A stretch of 64,000 nucleotides of DNA. Origin: Semisulcospira habei (taxonomy: Eukaryota > Mollusca > Gastropoda > Semisulcospiridae). Of this stretch, positions 39,991 through 51,663 are shown in pieces. Numbering within the stretch: position 1 is the stretch's first letter; each line of letters begins with the position of its first letter. A model generated the notes under the pieces. That model was not told the DNA's origin. It searched no databases and was given only the letters and a program-made list of their open reading frames with translations. A program made the position numbers and the translations under genes. Location: assembly GCA_036245525.1 (NCBI GenBank), contig BTPG01000006.1, forward strand, positions 72,745,526 through 72,809,525, given 5' to 3'.

Positions 39991-42734
39991 TGTTACGTGT
40001 TGAGTCGTGGTCGTAGTATATCACACGAGACGGCACACACGTAAGGTTCTTTTAAAGAAACTTCATTCAGCTGCAACCCGTCACATTTGGCTTAATGATG
40101 TAGACCACGCTGGAGTAACAGTTCCAACAATATTTTATTGCAGCGATGCGATCTCCAAACAATGCATTCACAAATGTACCAACACTGATACAATATCTCC
40201 TCTGCAAAATGTCTACACTTTGACACAATGCGTCTCTCATACAATGTACCTCACCATACACTGCATAACTCCGTCACTGACAATGAACCACGATATCTTG
40301 CGTAGCTCTCTCAATGTCAATGTGCTTACGATACACTGCAATTATACAACTGAACAATGTACCCACCCTGTTACATCACAATTCTACAACTGAGCAATGT
40401 ACACACGTGCTTCCTAGCACCATCTTTTATAGTAGGTAGGTCCATCCCTTCAGTAATGGCTGCCATCATATCAAATTTGAACCTAAACTTGCCGGTTTTC
40501 AACAATGCATATCTGCCTTATTATGCATTTTTATCACCCCCCAAAATAATCCTCAAATACAATCAACCTTTAACATAATGTTTCTTGTGTTTGTTGTGCT
40601 GTGAGTAGCATATGTGATGTTTGGGAACGCTTTTCTGCAGCCTATCGCATACGCTCTTGGCGAGCGCCGGTGGTTTTTTTCCCGAGGTCAGGCAGAAGCC
40701 GGTAGACAGCAGTGCTCGGAAAATCGCGATTATTTTTGATTACAGTAACGCATCGCGCTACAGTTGGTGTTGACGGAAACGGGAATTCCCGTAGAATATT
40801 TTGGTACCAAATTCGTTTGGAAACTTGTAAGCCTTAAAGTTACAAAATGCAGAAAATCGTAAATGTTTGGAGAAAATCCACTCTCCTGGTGACATTACAA
40901 TAAATTTCATTAAATTTGGTACCATTTGAAAGAGAAAATCATGCTCTTTCGCTTAGAATTCGGTTCGAAGCGCAAACGGAAGTTGATAAAAAATGCAGGG
41001 GCAAAATGTGGACCCCGTGACGTCATTGTGTATGCGTCGGACGGCTACACACGCATGGCAGTCGAGGCGACCGGAAAATCGACTCTAGTTCTCGAAGATT
41101 TCAGCCAGTCTTTACGAAAGTACAATTGTAAATCAGTCTTTTGATATTAAATTGTTTTTCTGTTGATTTTTAAAGTATAATTTTGGCTGGAAGTATGTTA
41201 TATTTAAGATGATTTTACTCGATGTGTACGGGACAAAACAAAGCAGTTGCCTCGCCTGATTGCAATCGTAAACTGATTTTCTACTTCGTTTTAAGGGGAT
41301 AATAATAATATTTTTAAGTGCATATATTTAGAACTATAGCTTTTCGTGATAACAAATTAGACGAACAAGATTTCAAGCTGCAAATATATTTATTCTATGG
41401 TTAAACTTCATCACGTTCAGTAACTCGTGGTGGCGTAGCAGACGACGCATTGCCAGGTAGACATGGATTGATGGCACGGTTTTGTTTACATCCAAGATCT
41501 ATGGGCTTGTTTATACTGTTGTGAGTTACTGAAACCTCATTGATATGCAAATAAGTTAAGTATGTTACTTGTTAGTATAATTACTATAAATTGAGGCACT
41601 CTCTTTACACAGGACAGCTAGTTCCATCTTCTTCAAGAGAGAATGAGAATAGGACCTAAGAAAAGGGGAAAACCACAACAGATACCCAACATAACTGTTG
41701 ACAATAGGCTGTTCCTTTAGCTCCACTTATTGAAAGAGGAGGGTCACACCTGGGCTGAGATTAGGTCCCTCTTCAATGATATCCTGAATCATCAAGAGCT
41801 ACCAACACTGCTGGGCAGGGGCGCGTGTGGGGAGGCCTATTTGGAGGAGTAGATTTAGCAGTAAGTTTGGCCAGAGAAGCGGAAGAAAAGATGGTTCCAA
41901 AACGTGGACACCAGAACAAATCAGAAGTGACATCAAGTAGTTGACGTGGTAAAAAAAAAAAAAAACTTGGTCAGATACGAACTCTTTGTCAAAACGACTT
42001 GAAACTCTTGTCATGCTCGCGCACATGCCGGCACACGCGCGCACACACAATACACATGCACAAACACACACACTTCGAACAACTGTGAAGGATTTGTTCA
42101 TAGTAATAAATACTCACTTTCAAATGATGCTTCATGTTCTGCTGTACAATTTGATATAAGAACCATGCTTTTAACTATAGTAGTTGCTGAGATATGGCCA
42201 TTTTAGTTCAATGCACATCTCTACCTCAATTCCTTTTGTCAAAATTTTGATTTTTCTCATTTTTGAGGTGATTTTGCAAAGTGACCATGCATTTGTGAAG
42301 CCTGAAAAAAATTTAGCTAAGACAACACACTACTTTGACCAGACAGACTAAATTACAGCACTGTGCATTTATAAATGTTGAAGTTATAGTTGGCTGAACT
42401 ATGGGTTTCCTTCAATTTGCAGAATCTGCCGATTTCCTTAAAAATTCAAACTTATATATCTCGGAAAGTATTTGAGCTACAGACTTGCCATTTGGCATGT
42501 ATACTCGGATAATTTCTACTAAATTTGTTAGTTTGAGTTGTATTGTGTTACTTCTTTTTTTAAAAAAATGGGGGTGGACCTACCTATTTATAGTGGTATC
42601 CTTTCCAGAATAATCCAGCAACTTCATACAACACAGCCAATCAGAAAAGAATACATAACCAACCCTCATAAATATTAATAAGAAAGAATACTCAAGAATG
42701 ATCTACAAAAATCTGGCTGCTATTTCTAGCCCCT
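39991..42734 (-). repeat. 3' LTR (left), partial, split by a TIR transposon
   Basis: Matches 44529-45105 base for base over most of its length. Without the 2154-bp insertion and one TTTATAG it measures 577 bp, identical in length to the matching part of the right LTR. Confidence 0.85.
40433..42586. mobile_element. 2.15-kb TIR transposon with 7-bp target duplication
   Basis: Inverted ends TAGGTAGGTCCA at 40433 with the complement ending at 42586, flanked by TTTATAG (40426-40432, 42587-42593). The sister LTR has the unfilled site ('catcttttatagtggtatcc' at about 44960), confirming the 7-bp duplication. The interior is AT-rich. The frame 40926-41144 (72 aa) is basic, with no recognised domain. 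No transposase was found. Confidence 0.85.
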
Positions 42735-42979
42735 AAGAGGGTTGTCCACTCCTGTAGCTTCTGGTCGTCAGCTACTAGGGCTTCTCTCACGATGATGCAG
42801 CTACAACCAGCGTCTCTCATCACTCTCACTGATGTGTTTCCGACGAATCCTGACACCACAAGCATGTTCAGTACTTCATTCTCAGGCAGCGCGATGTTTG
42901 AGACTGGTAAGAATGTAGCCCCATCGCTGACTGAGATGCGTCCATTCTTTCTGAAAGATTCTATCAGCTCCGGTGTCAC
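42692..42979 (-). pseudogene. LTR element aspartic protease fragment
   Basis: Minus frame of 95 codons. 'LNMLVVSGFVGNTSVRVM' followed by 'RDAGCSCIIVREAL' matches the N-terminal half of a retropepsin. The active site should read D-T/S-G; here it is D-A-G, a loss of the key Thr/Ser. The C-terminal half and all of pol are gone because the deletion starts at about 42735. Confidence 0.7.
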
Positions 42980-43452
42980 TCACCTTTCTCCAGATTCAAA
43001 GTCACTGGATGACGTCACATCATTGGCTAGTACAGCGGCGGCTCTGTGTTGAGACGTGGTACTGCTTCTGCCTGTTATCTCGCGAGCTTGGTTGGGTCTT
43101 CTGGTGTTGTTGCCTCGGGGAACATCTTTAGAAGGACACTGTTTCGCCTTGTGTCCCCTCTTTCCACAAAGGAAACAGTTCAGGGTCTCCACTGGCATGT
43201 GTTTCTGGGTGTCTGACATTGTGGATTTCCTCTGCTGGTGCAGTCACACTCTGCGACTTACTGGGCCCAAACTTCATGTTGTGGGCGTCCAGGTATCTTT
43301 GAGCGAAGTCTGTCAGGGCTTTCAGGGACTGGTCCTTTTGCTCCATGAGGTGGGTGGTCAGGTCCTTAGAACATACGTTGAGGACTTGTTCTTTGATGAT
43401 GAGGTCACACAGGTCCTGATACTTGTTTGAACCAGCCAGCTCTATCCATTTC
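42980..43452 (-). pseudogene. LTR element Gag, C-terminal part with zinc knuckle
   Basis: Frames on minus give 'YQDLCDLIIKEQVLNVCSK' and 'FAQRYLDAHNMKFG', then a CCHC knuckle, 'CFLCGKRGHKAKQC' (C-x2-C-x4-H-x4-C), near 43175. A frameshift separates the two. This is a Gypsy-type capsid C-terminus and nucleocapsid. Confidence 0.75.
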
Positions 43453-43840
43453 CCCCCACCCGGGTCTGCCCTGGGGGACTTGGGTGGGGTTAGGTATTTT
43501 TTAGTTCCCAGGGTCACCCTGGTCAGCCCCACAGGATGAGTTTTTCTCTCTATTCTGGGGCATGTGTTTCTGTCTACCCTTTGTCTATTCACCTGTATTT
43601 GCCTTTTTAAAACTCTCCCTACTGTCTGCACTGCATGTAGCTCTTGATATTGGATGTGTGTTGCTAAATGGTCTTAGCTTTATTTAGGCCCCATGTGTTA
43701 GGTTTATTTAATGTATTTGACCGGCTGGCGACATACATTCAATGTTCTGTTTATTTTTTTTTTCACAAGCAGTGCAGGCACGTCCTGAGAAAGCCTTGTT
43801 GCTGTCGGGACGTTAAGCAATGTACAATCAATCAATCAAT
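43453..43840 (+). repeat. 388-bp retroposon (SINE or short LINE end), copy 1
   Basis: Inserted in Gag with an 11-bp duplication, CTATCCATTTC (43442-43452, 43841-43851). The 3' end reads 'GTCGGGACGTTAAGCAATG' plus (CAAT)n. It is 388 bp long, the same as the copy at 47123-47510. No clear tRNA-like A/B boxes were noted. Confidence 0.85.
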
Positions 43841-44445
43841 CTATCCATTTCTCCAGGTAGCTCCTGATTCTTTCAATGAATAGGCCGGGTGTTTCTCCTT
43901 CTTCAGGCTTGTAGTTCCGAAATCGTCGCCTGTAACCCTCTTCAATGAAGTCATACTGTCTCAGTAGGGCGGCTCTCAACTGCGTATATATAAGCTTCTG
44001 CTTCTTCTCTTGGCAAGCAGGTGTAAAATTCAAGCACTTTGCCAGTTAGAAGTGCGCTCAGTTTGATAGCCCAAGTCTCTCGTCTCCAGTTATTACTGCT
44101 TGCGATGCGCTTGAATCGCTCTAGGTAAGCGTCCATCTTATCTGAATTTTCAATGAAAGGTGGAAGCTTGGGCTGTTTGCTCTTTGCTGGCTAAGGCTGT
44201 TGCTTCAGTAGCCCTCTGGCTCTGTGCCTCTATCTCCATCTGCTTTAAATGAATTTCGTGTTCTCACCGTTTCTCTGCCTCTGCTGCTTGAATTTCAAGT
44301 TTCCTGATTTTACGTTCTTAAGCTCTTTCTTCTCTCTCCAGTCTCTCCTTCTCTCTCTCTCTTTTACAAACTCGAGAAGTTGAGCTCCTTCGAGTCCACA
44401 TTCCTTTCCAATTTTAAGGAATGTCTCCATCTCCGATGTCGCCAT
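43841..44445 (-). pseudogene. LTR element Gag, N-terminal part
   Basis: Minus frames 44445-44245, 44136-43951 and 44033-43836. The first is charged and helical ('LEFVKERERRRDWREKKE'), followed by the capsid start with 'DAYLERFKRIASSNNW' and 'WAIKLSALLTGKVLEFY', then 'GYRRRFRNYKPEEGETPG'. Two frameshifts are present. Typical Gypsy-group Gag. Confidence 0.75.
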
Positions 44446-44528
44446 CTCTGGGTTTCACTGCTTGGCTGTTTTCTCCACCTACCCTTTCCACTGAGCCAAC
44501 TGAAGAAGTCGCGTCAGAGGTGCCAAAA

Positions 44529-45571
44529 TGTTACGTGTTGAGTCGTGGTCGTAGTATATCACACAAGACGGCACACAGGTAAGGTTCTTTTAAAGAAACT
44601 TCATTCAGCTGCAACCCGTCGCATTTGGCTTAAGTATGTAGACCACCCTGGAGTAACAGTTCCAACAATATTTTATTGCAGCGATGCGATCTCCAAACAA
44701 TGCATTCACAAATGTACCAACACTGATACAATGTCTCCTCTGCAAAATGTCTACACTTAGACACAATGCGTCTCTCATACAATGTACATCACCATACACT
44801 GCATAACTCCGTCACTGACAATGAACCACGATATCTTGCGTAGCTCTCTCAATGTCAATGTGCTTACGATACACTGCAATTATACATATGAACAATGTAC
44901 CGACGCTGTTAAATCGCAATTCTAAAACTGAGCAATGTACACACATCCTTCCTAGCACCATCTTTTATAGTGGTATCCTTTCCAGAATAATCCAGCAACT
45001 TCATACAACACAACCAATCAGAAAAGAATATGTAACCAACCCTCATAAATATTAATAAGAAAGAATACTCAAGAATGGTGTTCAAAAATCAGGCTGCTAT
45101 TTCCAGCCCCTATTTTAGGAAATCCCGGCGGTATAATGACGTCACACAAAAGTACGCCAGACAGTTCACGACCTTGCCCGCATTATCTGGAAATTACACG
45201 ACTCTTCGTAATACATACTGGCTGCTAACTTCACGCGCACAGAAAACAACTATGAGTATTTGAGTGGCTTTAATACTTTGTTGTGAGGTCACTAGACAGA
45301 GCACGAATTTGCTCGAACGTTCTGGTCTATCCTTAGCAAATCTACGCATCACAAAAATCGACCACTATTCTCCGTGCGGTTTTGCCAGAAACTTCCAGAC
45401 TAATCTTAGCATATCACAACAAAGCCAATTCCGCTCTCTGCGCGAACGATAGCGAATCTTACTGAAAAGGTACGTGATTCGTAATCATGATAGCTCAGAT
45501 AAATATCGGATCATTTTCTACAATTAACTACACACATGCTCTCACAGAACAACACAACCACAATCGTAACA
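44529..45571 (-). repeat. 5' LTR (right), complete, 1043 bp
   Basis: On the coding (minus) strand it begins TGTTACGATTGTGG and ends CACGTAACA, the usual TG...CA. It contains the unfilled TIR-transposon site and the 'tttctta..aatatt' AT-rich promoter-like part near 45050. Confidence 0.85.
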
Positions 45572-45576
45572 AAGGG

Positions 45577-45676
45577 TGATGCCAGAATCATAGGCGCCAA
45601 GCTATTCTGGCATCACCCTTGAACTATCATGGTCGATCCATATCTTACTGTGGTGTGTCTGTGGTAGAATGAGTTA
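45577..45676. repeat. Right half of the split M2 MITE
   Basis: Continues the palindrome interrupted at 39990: 'gatgccagaatcataggcg', 'ctattctggcatcaccctt' and 'gaactatcatggtcgatcc'. The outer end is degenerate. Confidence 0.65.
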
Positions 45677-45785
45677 GGACATTCAAACGTCATAATTTCA
45701 GTCCACCCTTTTGTCAAGCTTTGTGAGACATGCTCAGAACATTTGTAAAGGAGATATTGTGATCTATTAACCCTTCACTGTCACT

Positions 45786-45972
45786 TTAACCCTTTTAGAC
45801 CCAAGGTCCCATTTCTCAAATTTTGGAGGTGTTGCCTAACAACTATGTACCAGTTGTAGGAGATGGATTGATCATGATAATTCAAGGGTAATGCCAGGTG
45901 AGCGTGGCACTATCCTTGAATTGTCATGATAATTCATCTCCTGCTGCAGAGTTCCGGGGCTAAAAGGGTTAA
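45786..45972. repeat. TTAA MITE, family M2
   Basis: TTAA at both ends, arms 'CCCTTTTAGACCCAAGG' and 'GGGGCTAAAAGGG', and core 'tcaagggtaatgccagg' with its complement. A diverged subfamily. Confidence 0.65.
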
Positions 45973-47122
45973 ATAGACCTCTGGTCTCTTTTTGACATTG
46001 ACTCAAATTGTCTTTTGTGGTCTCTTTTTGAACATCAATCCTATATATTTAGGCCAATAACATAAGTGTAACAAAATGAACTCTCCCGCGTACAAATGAG
46101 GACGAGCAGAAAACTTTCTTATTTTACGCCATTCAATCTTTATAATGTCAGTCCGCCCTTTTGTCCAGCATTATTGTGAGATATATACTAGTACTACGCA
46201 CATTTATACAGGAGATATTGCGATCTATTAGTATTAACCCTTCATACCAGGAGTAGGACGCTTTAAAAAGGATGGATTGTCTCTTTTTGGCATTGACTCA
46301 ATCTGTCCTTTCTGGTTTCTTTTGATCAACGATCCTGTATATTCTTTAGGCCAATAACATAATAAATAGTACGCTTAGTACCATTCCCAGCAGACCTGGC
46401 ATTGTTCTTCCATATTAAAACATTTTAACTCTTTTATGGCCAAATTCATTTAGAAACAGCACTTAATTTATTTCCAGCCGTGTGAACTGCTGGAAAGTGG
46501 GTCTCTTTCAATTTCATTGCTTGTATCTCAGAAACTATTTTTTTTCATATATTTACTTCAAAGTTTGTGTGGTTTTGGGGGCAGATGTTAATTTTATGAG
46601 AAAGTACACATTTATGATTTTAACTTTTATTGATTACAAAGACAACTCTTACAATGTTTACAACTAGTAGAGCGCACATGACAGGCACATGGTCAGTGAA
46701 AAAGAAAAACATGCTTTCCTGAATCTGTTCGAAAACTCCTGTTGGAATTTTCTGGTTCTGACGTCCAGTCTTCATCAGCAGAATCATCAAGGTCTTGTCA
46801 GAATCATTTTGAAGCTATCTTTATCATTGGAAATAATGCCAAGAACCTCGTGCAGCAAAAGTGCATTGTTGAACTCACAGCCATTCTTGTACACTCAAAA
46901 GTAAAATGGGAAACACTCACTACACATTTGGGTTGTACCACCCTACAATGGGACAGGGGTGGGGGTGGTGGGATTGGGGTGGGTGGGTGAAGGGTAGGAT
47001 CTTGCGTGTCACTTACGTCAGTCAGTTATGCTAGTAAAAACAGTGTGCTGCGCGAAATGAAGTCCCTTTGACTTTACCCCTCCATGTTGATATGGTCGCC
47101 AGTGGTGGCCTTCGAGCAAGTC
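45973..47122 (+). other. Intron 3 sequence with decayed MITE pieces
   Basis: Repeats of 'gtctctttttg.cattgactca' (46000 and 46280) suggest a duplicated decayed segment. No coding evidence. Confidence 0.4.
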
Positions 47123-47510
47123 CCCCCACCCGGGTCTGCCCTGGGGGACTTGGGTGGGGTTAGGTATTTTTTAGTTCCCAGGGTCACCCTGGTCAGCCCC
47201 ACAGGGTGGGTTTTTCTCTCTATTCTGGGGCATGCGTTTCTGTGTACCCTTTGTCCATTCACCTGTATTTGCCTTTTTAAAACTCTCCCTACTGTCTGCA
47301 CTGCCTGTAGCACTTGATATTGGATGTGTGTTGCTAAATGGTCTTAGCTTTATTTAGGCCCCATGTTGTAGGTTTATTTAACGTATTTGGCCGGCTGGCG
47401 ACACACATTCAATTTTCTATTTAGTTTTTTTTTCACAAGCAGTGCAGGCACGTCCTGAGAAAGCCTTGTTGCTGTCGGGACGTTAAGCAATGTACAATCA
47501 ATCAATCAAT
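47123..47510 (+). repeat. 388-bp retroposon, copy 2
   Basis: Same element as 43453-43840, with a different 10-bp duplication CGAGCAAGTC (47113-47122, 47511-47520). The two copies differ by scattered substitutions but have identical length and end points, so this is a defined family and not a random truncation. Confidence 0.85.
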
Positions 47511-47549
47511 CGAGCAAGTCGACTGTGACGGTGAAAGAGCATTACATTG

Positions 47550-48006
47550 ACCCATTTAGTCCTGGGAACCTGCAGCAAGAGATGGATTGATCATGATATT
47601 CAAGGGTACTGCCAGATGAGCTTGGCGCCTGAAAGTGCAAAGCTTATCTGGCACTACCCTTGAATTATCATTCATGATCAGTCAATCTCCTACAAGTACA
47701 ACTGGTACATAGTTGTCAGGCAATGCCTCCAAAAGTTTGGAAATGCGGCCGTGGGGTTAAGAGGGTTAACCCATATCATTCGGAATACACCAATGCGTGA
47801 AATACGTTTGACTAAAATAGTTAAATAGACTAAAATAGTTAAGGGTAGTGCCAGAATAGCTTGGCGCCTGTAGGCGCCAAGCTACTCTGGCACCACCCTT
47901 GAACTAAAGCCATTGGTCTATGTCCTTATCTGTAAGTACTATAATGTAGCTTGCATATGGCAGTGTACAAATTTGAAGCTTTTAGCCTCCATATTATATG
48001 GGCTAA
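47550..48006. repeat. Two adjoining TTAA MITEs, family M2
   Basis: The first copy (about 47550-47769) has 'tcaagggtactgccag' with its complement. The second (47766-48006) has 'gggtagtgccagaatagc' and 'ctactctggcaccaccc'. They share GGGTTAA near 47766. Confidence 0.65.
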
Positions 48007-48840
48007 AAAAGCAGAAGAGAGGACCTTTTCAAGGTGCAGCAGTGAACATGTTCTGCGCTAAAAAACATCCATAATTTTCAAATAGCATGGATCACTTAGA
48101 CATTCCATATTTTTGTAGGTAAAAATACTGATCCATTTGTAAAAAATCTCTTTACATGTGCTCTGTGCAAACTTGTATTTCTACAGACTTCAGAATGTAT
48201 TATTTTGCCTTCAGTGTTTATTTTTTTATATAAATGAAGCAGCAAAATGCAGGAGTGTCTATTCAGAAATTTGTTTTCATTTCTCATTATTTTGGTGAAT
48301 TTTAAAGCTGTTGGCTAGCAACTGGGTAGATGTACAGACTGATTGAATCATTCTAACATGTATAATGTATATTATTCTACTGGTGTTACAGTCGTGGTCA
48401 TTGTCCTATGCGAAATTGTTCTATAAAAAAAATCTTTACCATTATGGTCTATCCATCTTTTGTTAGTGTCAGGTCGGAATACTACATGTACTAGGTACAG
48501 TAACAGAGGTTGTGCTGAAGCCGTGTGCGTGCTTTGGGTCAGTAGAAATGTGTGTGACACTAAAAACCTGACACTAATTACCTGTTTGAGTCACGTTGGA
48601 GATGTGATGGTGTGAAGCTGTCATGTCAGTCGCTAGTGCTAAATACATATAAAGGGTCGTCTCAAAGATGCATGTGTGTGTACGTAGACAACTCACAAAA
48701 GAATACATAAAGATTGCACATTTTAATAATAATAATAATAATAATAATGAGTATTTTTATAGCGTTTAATCTTAATCAAAAGTTCTAAGCGCTTTACAAT
48801 TTGTACACAAAAATAAAAATACACTGACATGTGCACATAA

Positions 48841-51663
48841 CAAACACAACACAATACCCGAACATACCACTTTTACAGTGAACTAAAATACATAATAATT
48901 TGTGTTCTAATTAACATTCAATTTACTGAAGTGTACAATGAAACTGACCCAAATAACAAACACAACACAATACCCGAACATACCACTTTTACAGTGAACT
49001 AAAATACATAATAATTTGTGTTCTAATTAACATTCAATTTACTGAAGTGTACAAAGAAACCGACCCAAATAAAGCACTAGATACGTGGTATCACATCTTT
49101 CTCAGAGTGCTAGATAAACACGCGCCCTTGAGACAACAAAGAGTTAAATACGCCACTTTACCACCCTGGCTGACTGCGGATCTTATTGAGGCCATGGAAC
49201 ACAGGGATGAACTGAGAAGAGAGAAGCGCTTCACCGATTACAAGAAAGAACGTAATCGAATAAAATCCATGGTTCTGAAGGCAAAGAAATTACTTTTCGA
49301 TAAAGTTATTCACGAAAGTAAAGACTGTGCCACAATATGGCGTGCGATAAATTTAGTTACTAGAGGCACGAATAAAAACACAACTCCTTTACCGCCGCAT
49401 CTCACAGCAAACAGCTTCAACAGCCACTTCGTCTCCGTAGCAGAATCATTAATCCCGCCGGGAACTGAGTCGCATGACTATGTATGCCCGGACAACTTAG
49501 TCGATTTCTGCAAGCAGAGAACTGCCGGCACAAAACCTTTCATCATACCCACTATAGCGGTCCATGAAGTTGGTAAATTAATTACATCCTTGGAAAATAA
49601 AAATTCATCAGGACTGGATGAGATTAGTGCGAAAATACTCAAGATATCCCTCCCATACATTGTAGAGAGTATCACTTATATCTACAACCTCTGTATTAAT
49701 TTTAATTGTTTTCCAGACGCATTTAAAGACGCCAAAGTAATACCTCTACCTAAATCTAAAGATCTTAGTGAAATTAATAATTTTAGGCCCATATCACTTC
49801 TACCTGTTCTGTCCAAGCCCTTAGAACGGCATATTCACAAGCATCTATCTATATACCTGGAAAGCCGAAAATTAATCTATTCATTGCAGTCGGGCTTCAG
49901 ATCAGAACACTCATGTCACACTGCGCTGATACGGATGATAGACACCTGGTTATCTTCCATCAACGACTCAAAACTTACAGGAGTCATGTTTCTGGATTTT
50001 CGTAAAGCCTTTGATCTAGTAAACCACAAAATACTGATCAAGAAAGTATCCATGTACACCAACAACTCGGCGTCGTTTCTCAAATCCTACCTCGAAGGTA
50101 GAAAACAAAAGGTATTACTAAATGGCTCATACTCGAATCAAGGTTTAGTGAAGCATGGCGTACCACAGGGCTCTATTCTTGGTCCCCTTCTATTCTGCTT
50201 GTTCATAAATGATCTTCCTCTTGCGATAAAAAATGAAAGCGTTACATGTGATATGTTTGCAGATGATGCTGCTGTACACACGCCAGATAAGGATATATCA
50301 AACATCAATTCACGACTGCAAAACACACTGCAAGATATTGATGAATGGTGCAGTCATAATATTATGATTTTAAACCCGGTAAAAACGGAGAGCATGGTAA
50401 TTAGCACTCGCCAAAAACACCAGCTTGGCTCTCTCTCACTCAGTCTGTCCCTCCAAGGCAAACCCATCAGCCAAGTTACTAACCATCGCCTGCTAGGAGT
50501 CACGGTGGACAACCAGCTTAGGTGGCAGCTACACATCAGTAACGTTTGTAAAATTGTCTCCAGAAATCTGTACATCTTAGCAAAACTTAAACACATTACT
50601 GATATGGAGACACGTCAACTGTTCTTCAATGCCCATATTAGATCGCATATAGACTATGCTTCTACTGTCTGGGATGGTTCGAGAGATGTCAATTTGAAAA
50701 GATTGAACTCTCTACATCGGAGAGCTGCCAAACTAATACTCCCTGATCCCAGCTTAACTACTGACCAAAAATTGGCAGCCTTAAAAATTCTGCCCCTGAA
50801 AGATCATCTAATTTACAATAAGGGAATGGTTATGTTCAAGGCATTAAACGATAAGCTACCCCGATATATCACATCGCTATTTACCGTCCAGTCATCAACA
50901 TACTCCAGATCAAGAAAATCCCTTATTGTGCCGCGACCTAGAATTGATCTCTATAAAACGAGTTTGACGTTCTCTGGCTCTAGTCTTTGGAATGCCTTGC
51001 CTAGAAACGTCACGACATCAGCTACTTTCTCCTCGTTTAAAGTCAGTCTCATCAAGTACTTATTTTTGTCAGCAGCATCCCCGTGACTGTGCACATATTG
51101 AAAAATACTATTTCTCATTAGATCATTAATTGCGTGTATCACAGGTTTCGACTGATGACTCATATTTATTCGGTACAGCTTGTATGTAGCCAGCTACTCA
51201 TATGACTGACTAGCTTAAGCCGCGTAAGCGTGTGTGTGCACGTGTGTGCGTGTGTGCACGTGTATATTAGAGATAGAGAGTGGCGTGCTCAAATGTGCAT
51301 GCGTTATGTATGCGTATTAGGTTGTGTGTATTCTTATTATATTATTTTAATTAAACCTCACATGTCATTATGCCTGACCAGTAAAGTTGGTAATTCCTAT
51401 GTCACTTCCCCCCAACATTATTTTTACTTTTTTATTTTTTTTTTTTTTATTTATTTTTTTTTAATTTTTTTTTTTCTTAACTTCTTGGCTTGTGCTGTGT
51501 CATGTCATTTTTTTTTCCTTCTTAGTAGTAGAAAACAATTAGTACGATAGTAACTCTGTAATCAGTAGATTAGCAACGGCAAGTTTGAAAAATGGGTTGT
51601 TATTACCAAAACTTTTACCGTTGTCAAATAAAGGATCATTGTCATTGTCATTGTCATTGTCAA
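48841..51663 (+). mobile_element. Plus-strand LINE, 5'-truncated, with (TCATTG)n tail
   Basis: Carries an intact RT frame, a 550-bp 3' UTR and a 'tcattgtcattgtcattg' tail (51638-51663). The 5' end is a 116-bp direct tandem duplication (48841-48956 and 48957-49072), both copies including the first RT-linker codons. There is no endonuclease. It is probably the youngest LINE here. Confidence 0.75.
49047..51086 (+). CDS. LINE reverse transcriptase, 679 codons, no endonuclease
   Basis: Open frame without stops. The linker after the missing endonuclease comes first ('ALDTWYHIFLRVLDKHAP'). The RT follows: 'FRPISLLPVLSKPLE' (about residue 245), 'QSGFRSEHSCHTALIRM' (~280), palm motif A 'FLDFRKAFDLVNH' (~313-325), 'HGVPQGSILGPLLFCLF' (~370), catalytic 'MFADDAAVH' (~403-411) and 'NHRLLGVTVDNQLRWQ' (~475), then a C-terminal region to the stop. 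It belongs to the L2/CR1/Jockey-like LINE group; I do not assign a clade. The ATG is internal, as the element is 5'-truncated. The catalytic residues look intact, but it is not expected to be an autonomous gene. Confidence 0.85.
   Translation: MYKETDPNKALDTWYHIFLRVLDKHAPLRQQRVKYATLPPWLTADLIEAMEHRDELRREKRFTDYKKERNRIKSMVLKAKKLLFDKVIHESKDCATIWRAINLVTRGTNKNTTPLPPHLTANSFNSHFVSVAESLIPPGTESHDYVCPDNLVDFCKQRTAGTKPFIIPTIAVHEVGKLITSLENKNSSGLDEISAKILKISLPYIVESITYIYNLCINFNCFPDAFKDAKVIPLPKSKDLSEINNFRPISLLPVLSKPLERHIHKHLSIYLESRKLIYSLQSGFRSEHSCHTALIRMIDTWLSSINDSKLTGVMFLDFRKAFDLVNHKILIKKVSMYTNNSASFLKSYLEGRKQKVLLNGSYSNQGLVKHGVPQGSILGPLLFCLFINDLPLAIKNESVTCDMFADDAAVHTPDKDISNINSRLQNTLQDIDEWCSHNIMILNPVKTESMVISTRQKHQLGSLSLSLSLQGKPISQVTNHRLLGVTVDNQLRWQLHISNVCKIVSRNLYILAKLKHITDMETRQLFFNAHIRSHIDYASTVWDGSRDVNLKRLNSLHRRAAKLILPDPSLTTDQKLAALKILPLKDHLIYNKGMVMFKALNDKLPRYITSLFTVQSSTYSRSRKSLIVPRPRIDLYKTSLTFSGSSLWNALPRNVTTSATFSSFKVSLIKYLFLSAASP

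Larger units (their letters stand above)
39991..45571 (-). mobile_element. LTR retrotransposon (Gypsy-type Gag/protease), internally deleted
   Basis: Termini TGTTACG (39991) and CGTAACA (45571), flanked by 5-bp AAGGG (39986-39990 and 45572-45576). The right LTR (5' for the minus coding strand) is complete at 44529-45571, 1043 bp. The left LTR retains only 577 bp of homology (to about 42734 once the nested transposon is removed). Right after the 5' LTR, 'tggcacctctgacgcg' is a candidate tRNA primer-binding site. Gag with a zinc knuckle and part of the protease remain. RT, RNase H, integrase and the first ~460 bp of the left LTR are deleted. Confidence 0.85.

Noticed and set aside
40926..41144. 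72-codon basic frame inside the 2.15-kb TIR transposon
   Set aside because: No conserved domain, no splice context, and short. Not enough to call a transposase remnant.
49047..51086. Host gene encoding a reverse transcriptase-related protein
   Set aside because: Has a LINE-type 3' tail, a 5' truncation and a position nested in another LINE; it is a mobile element frame.
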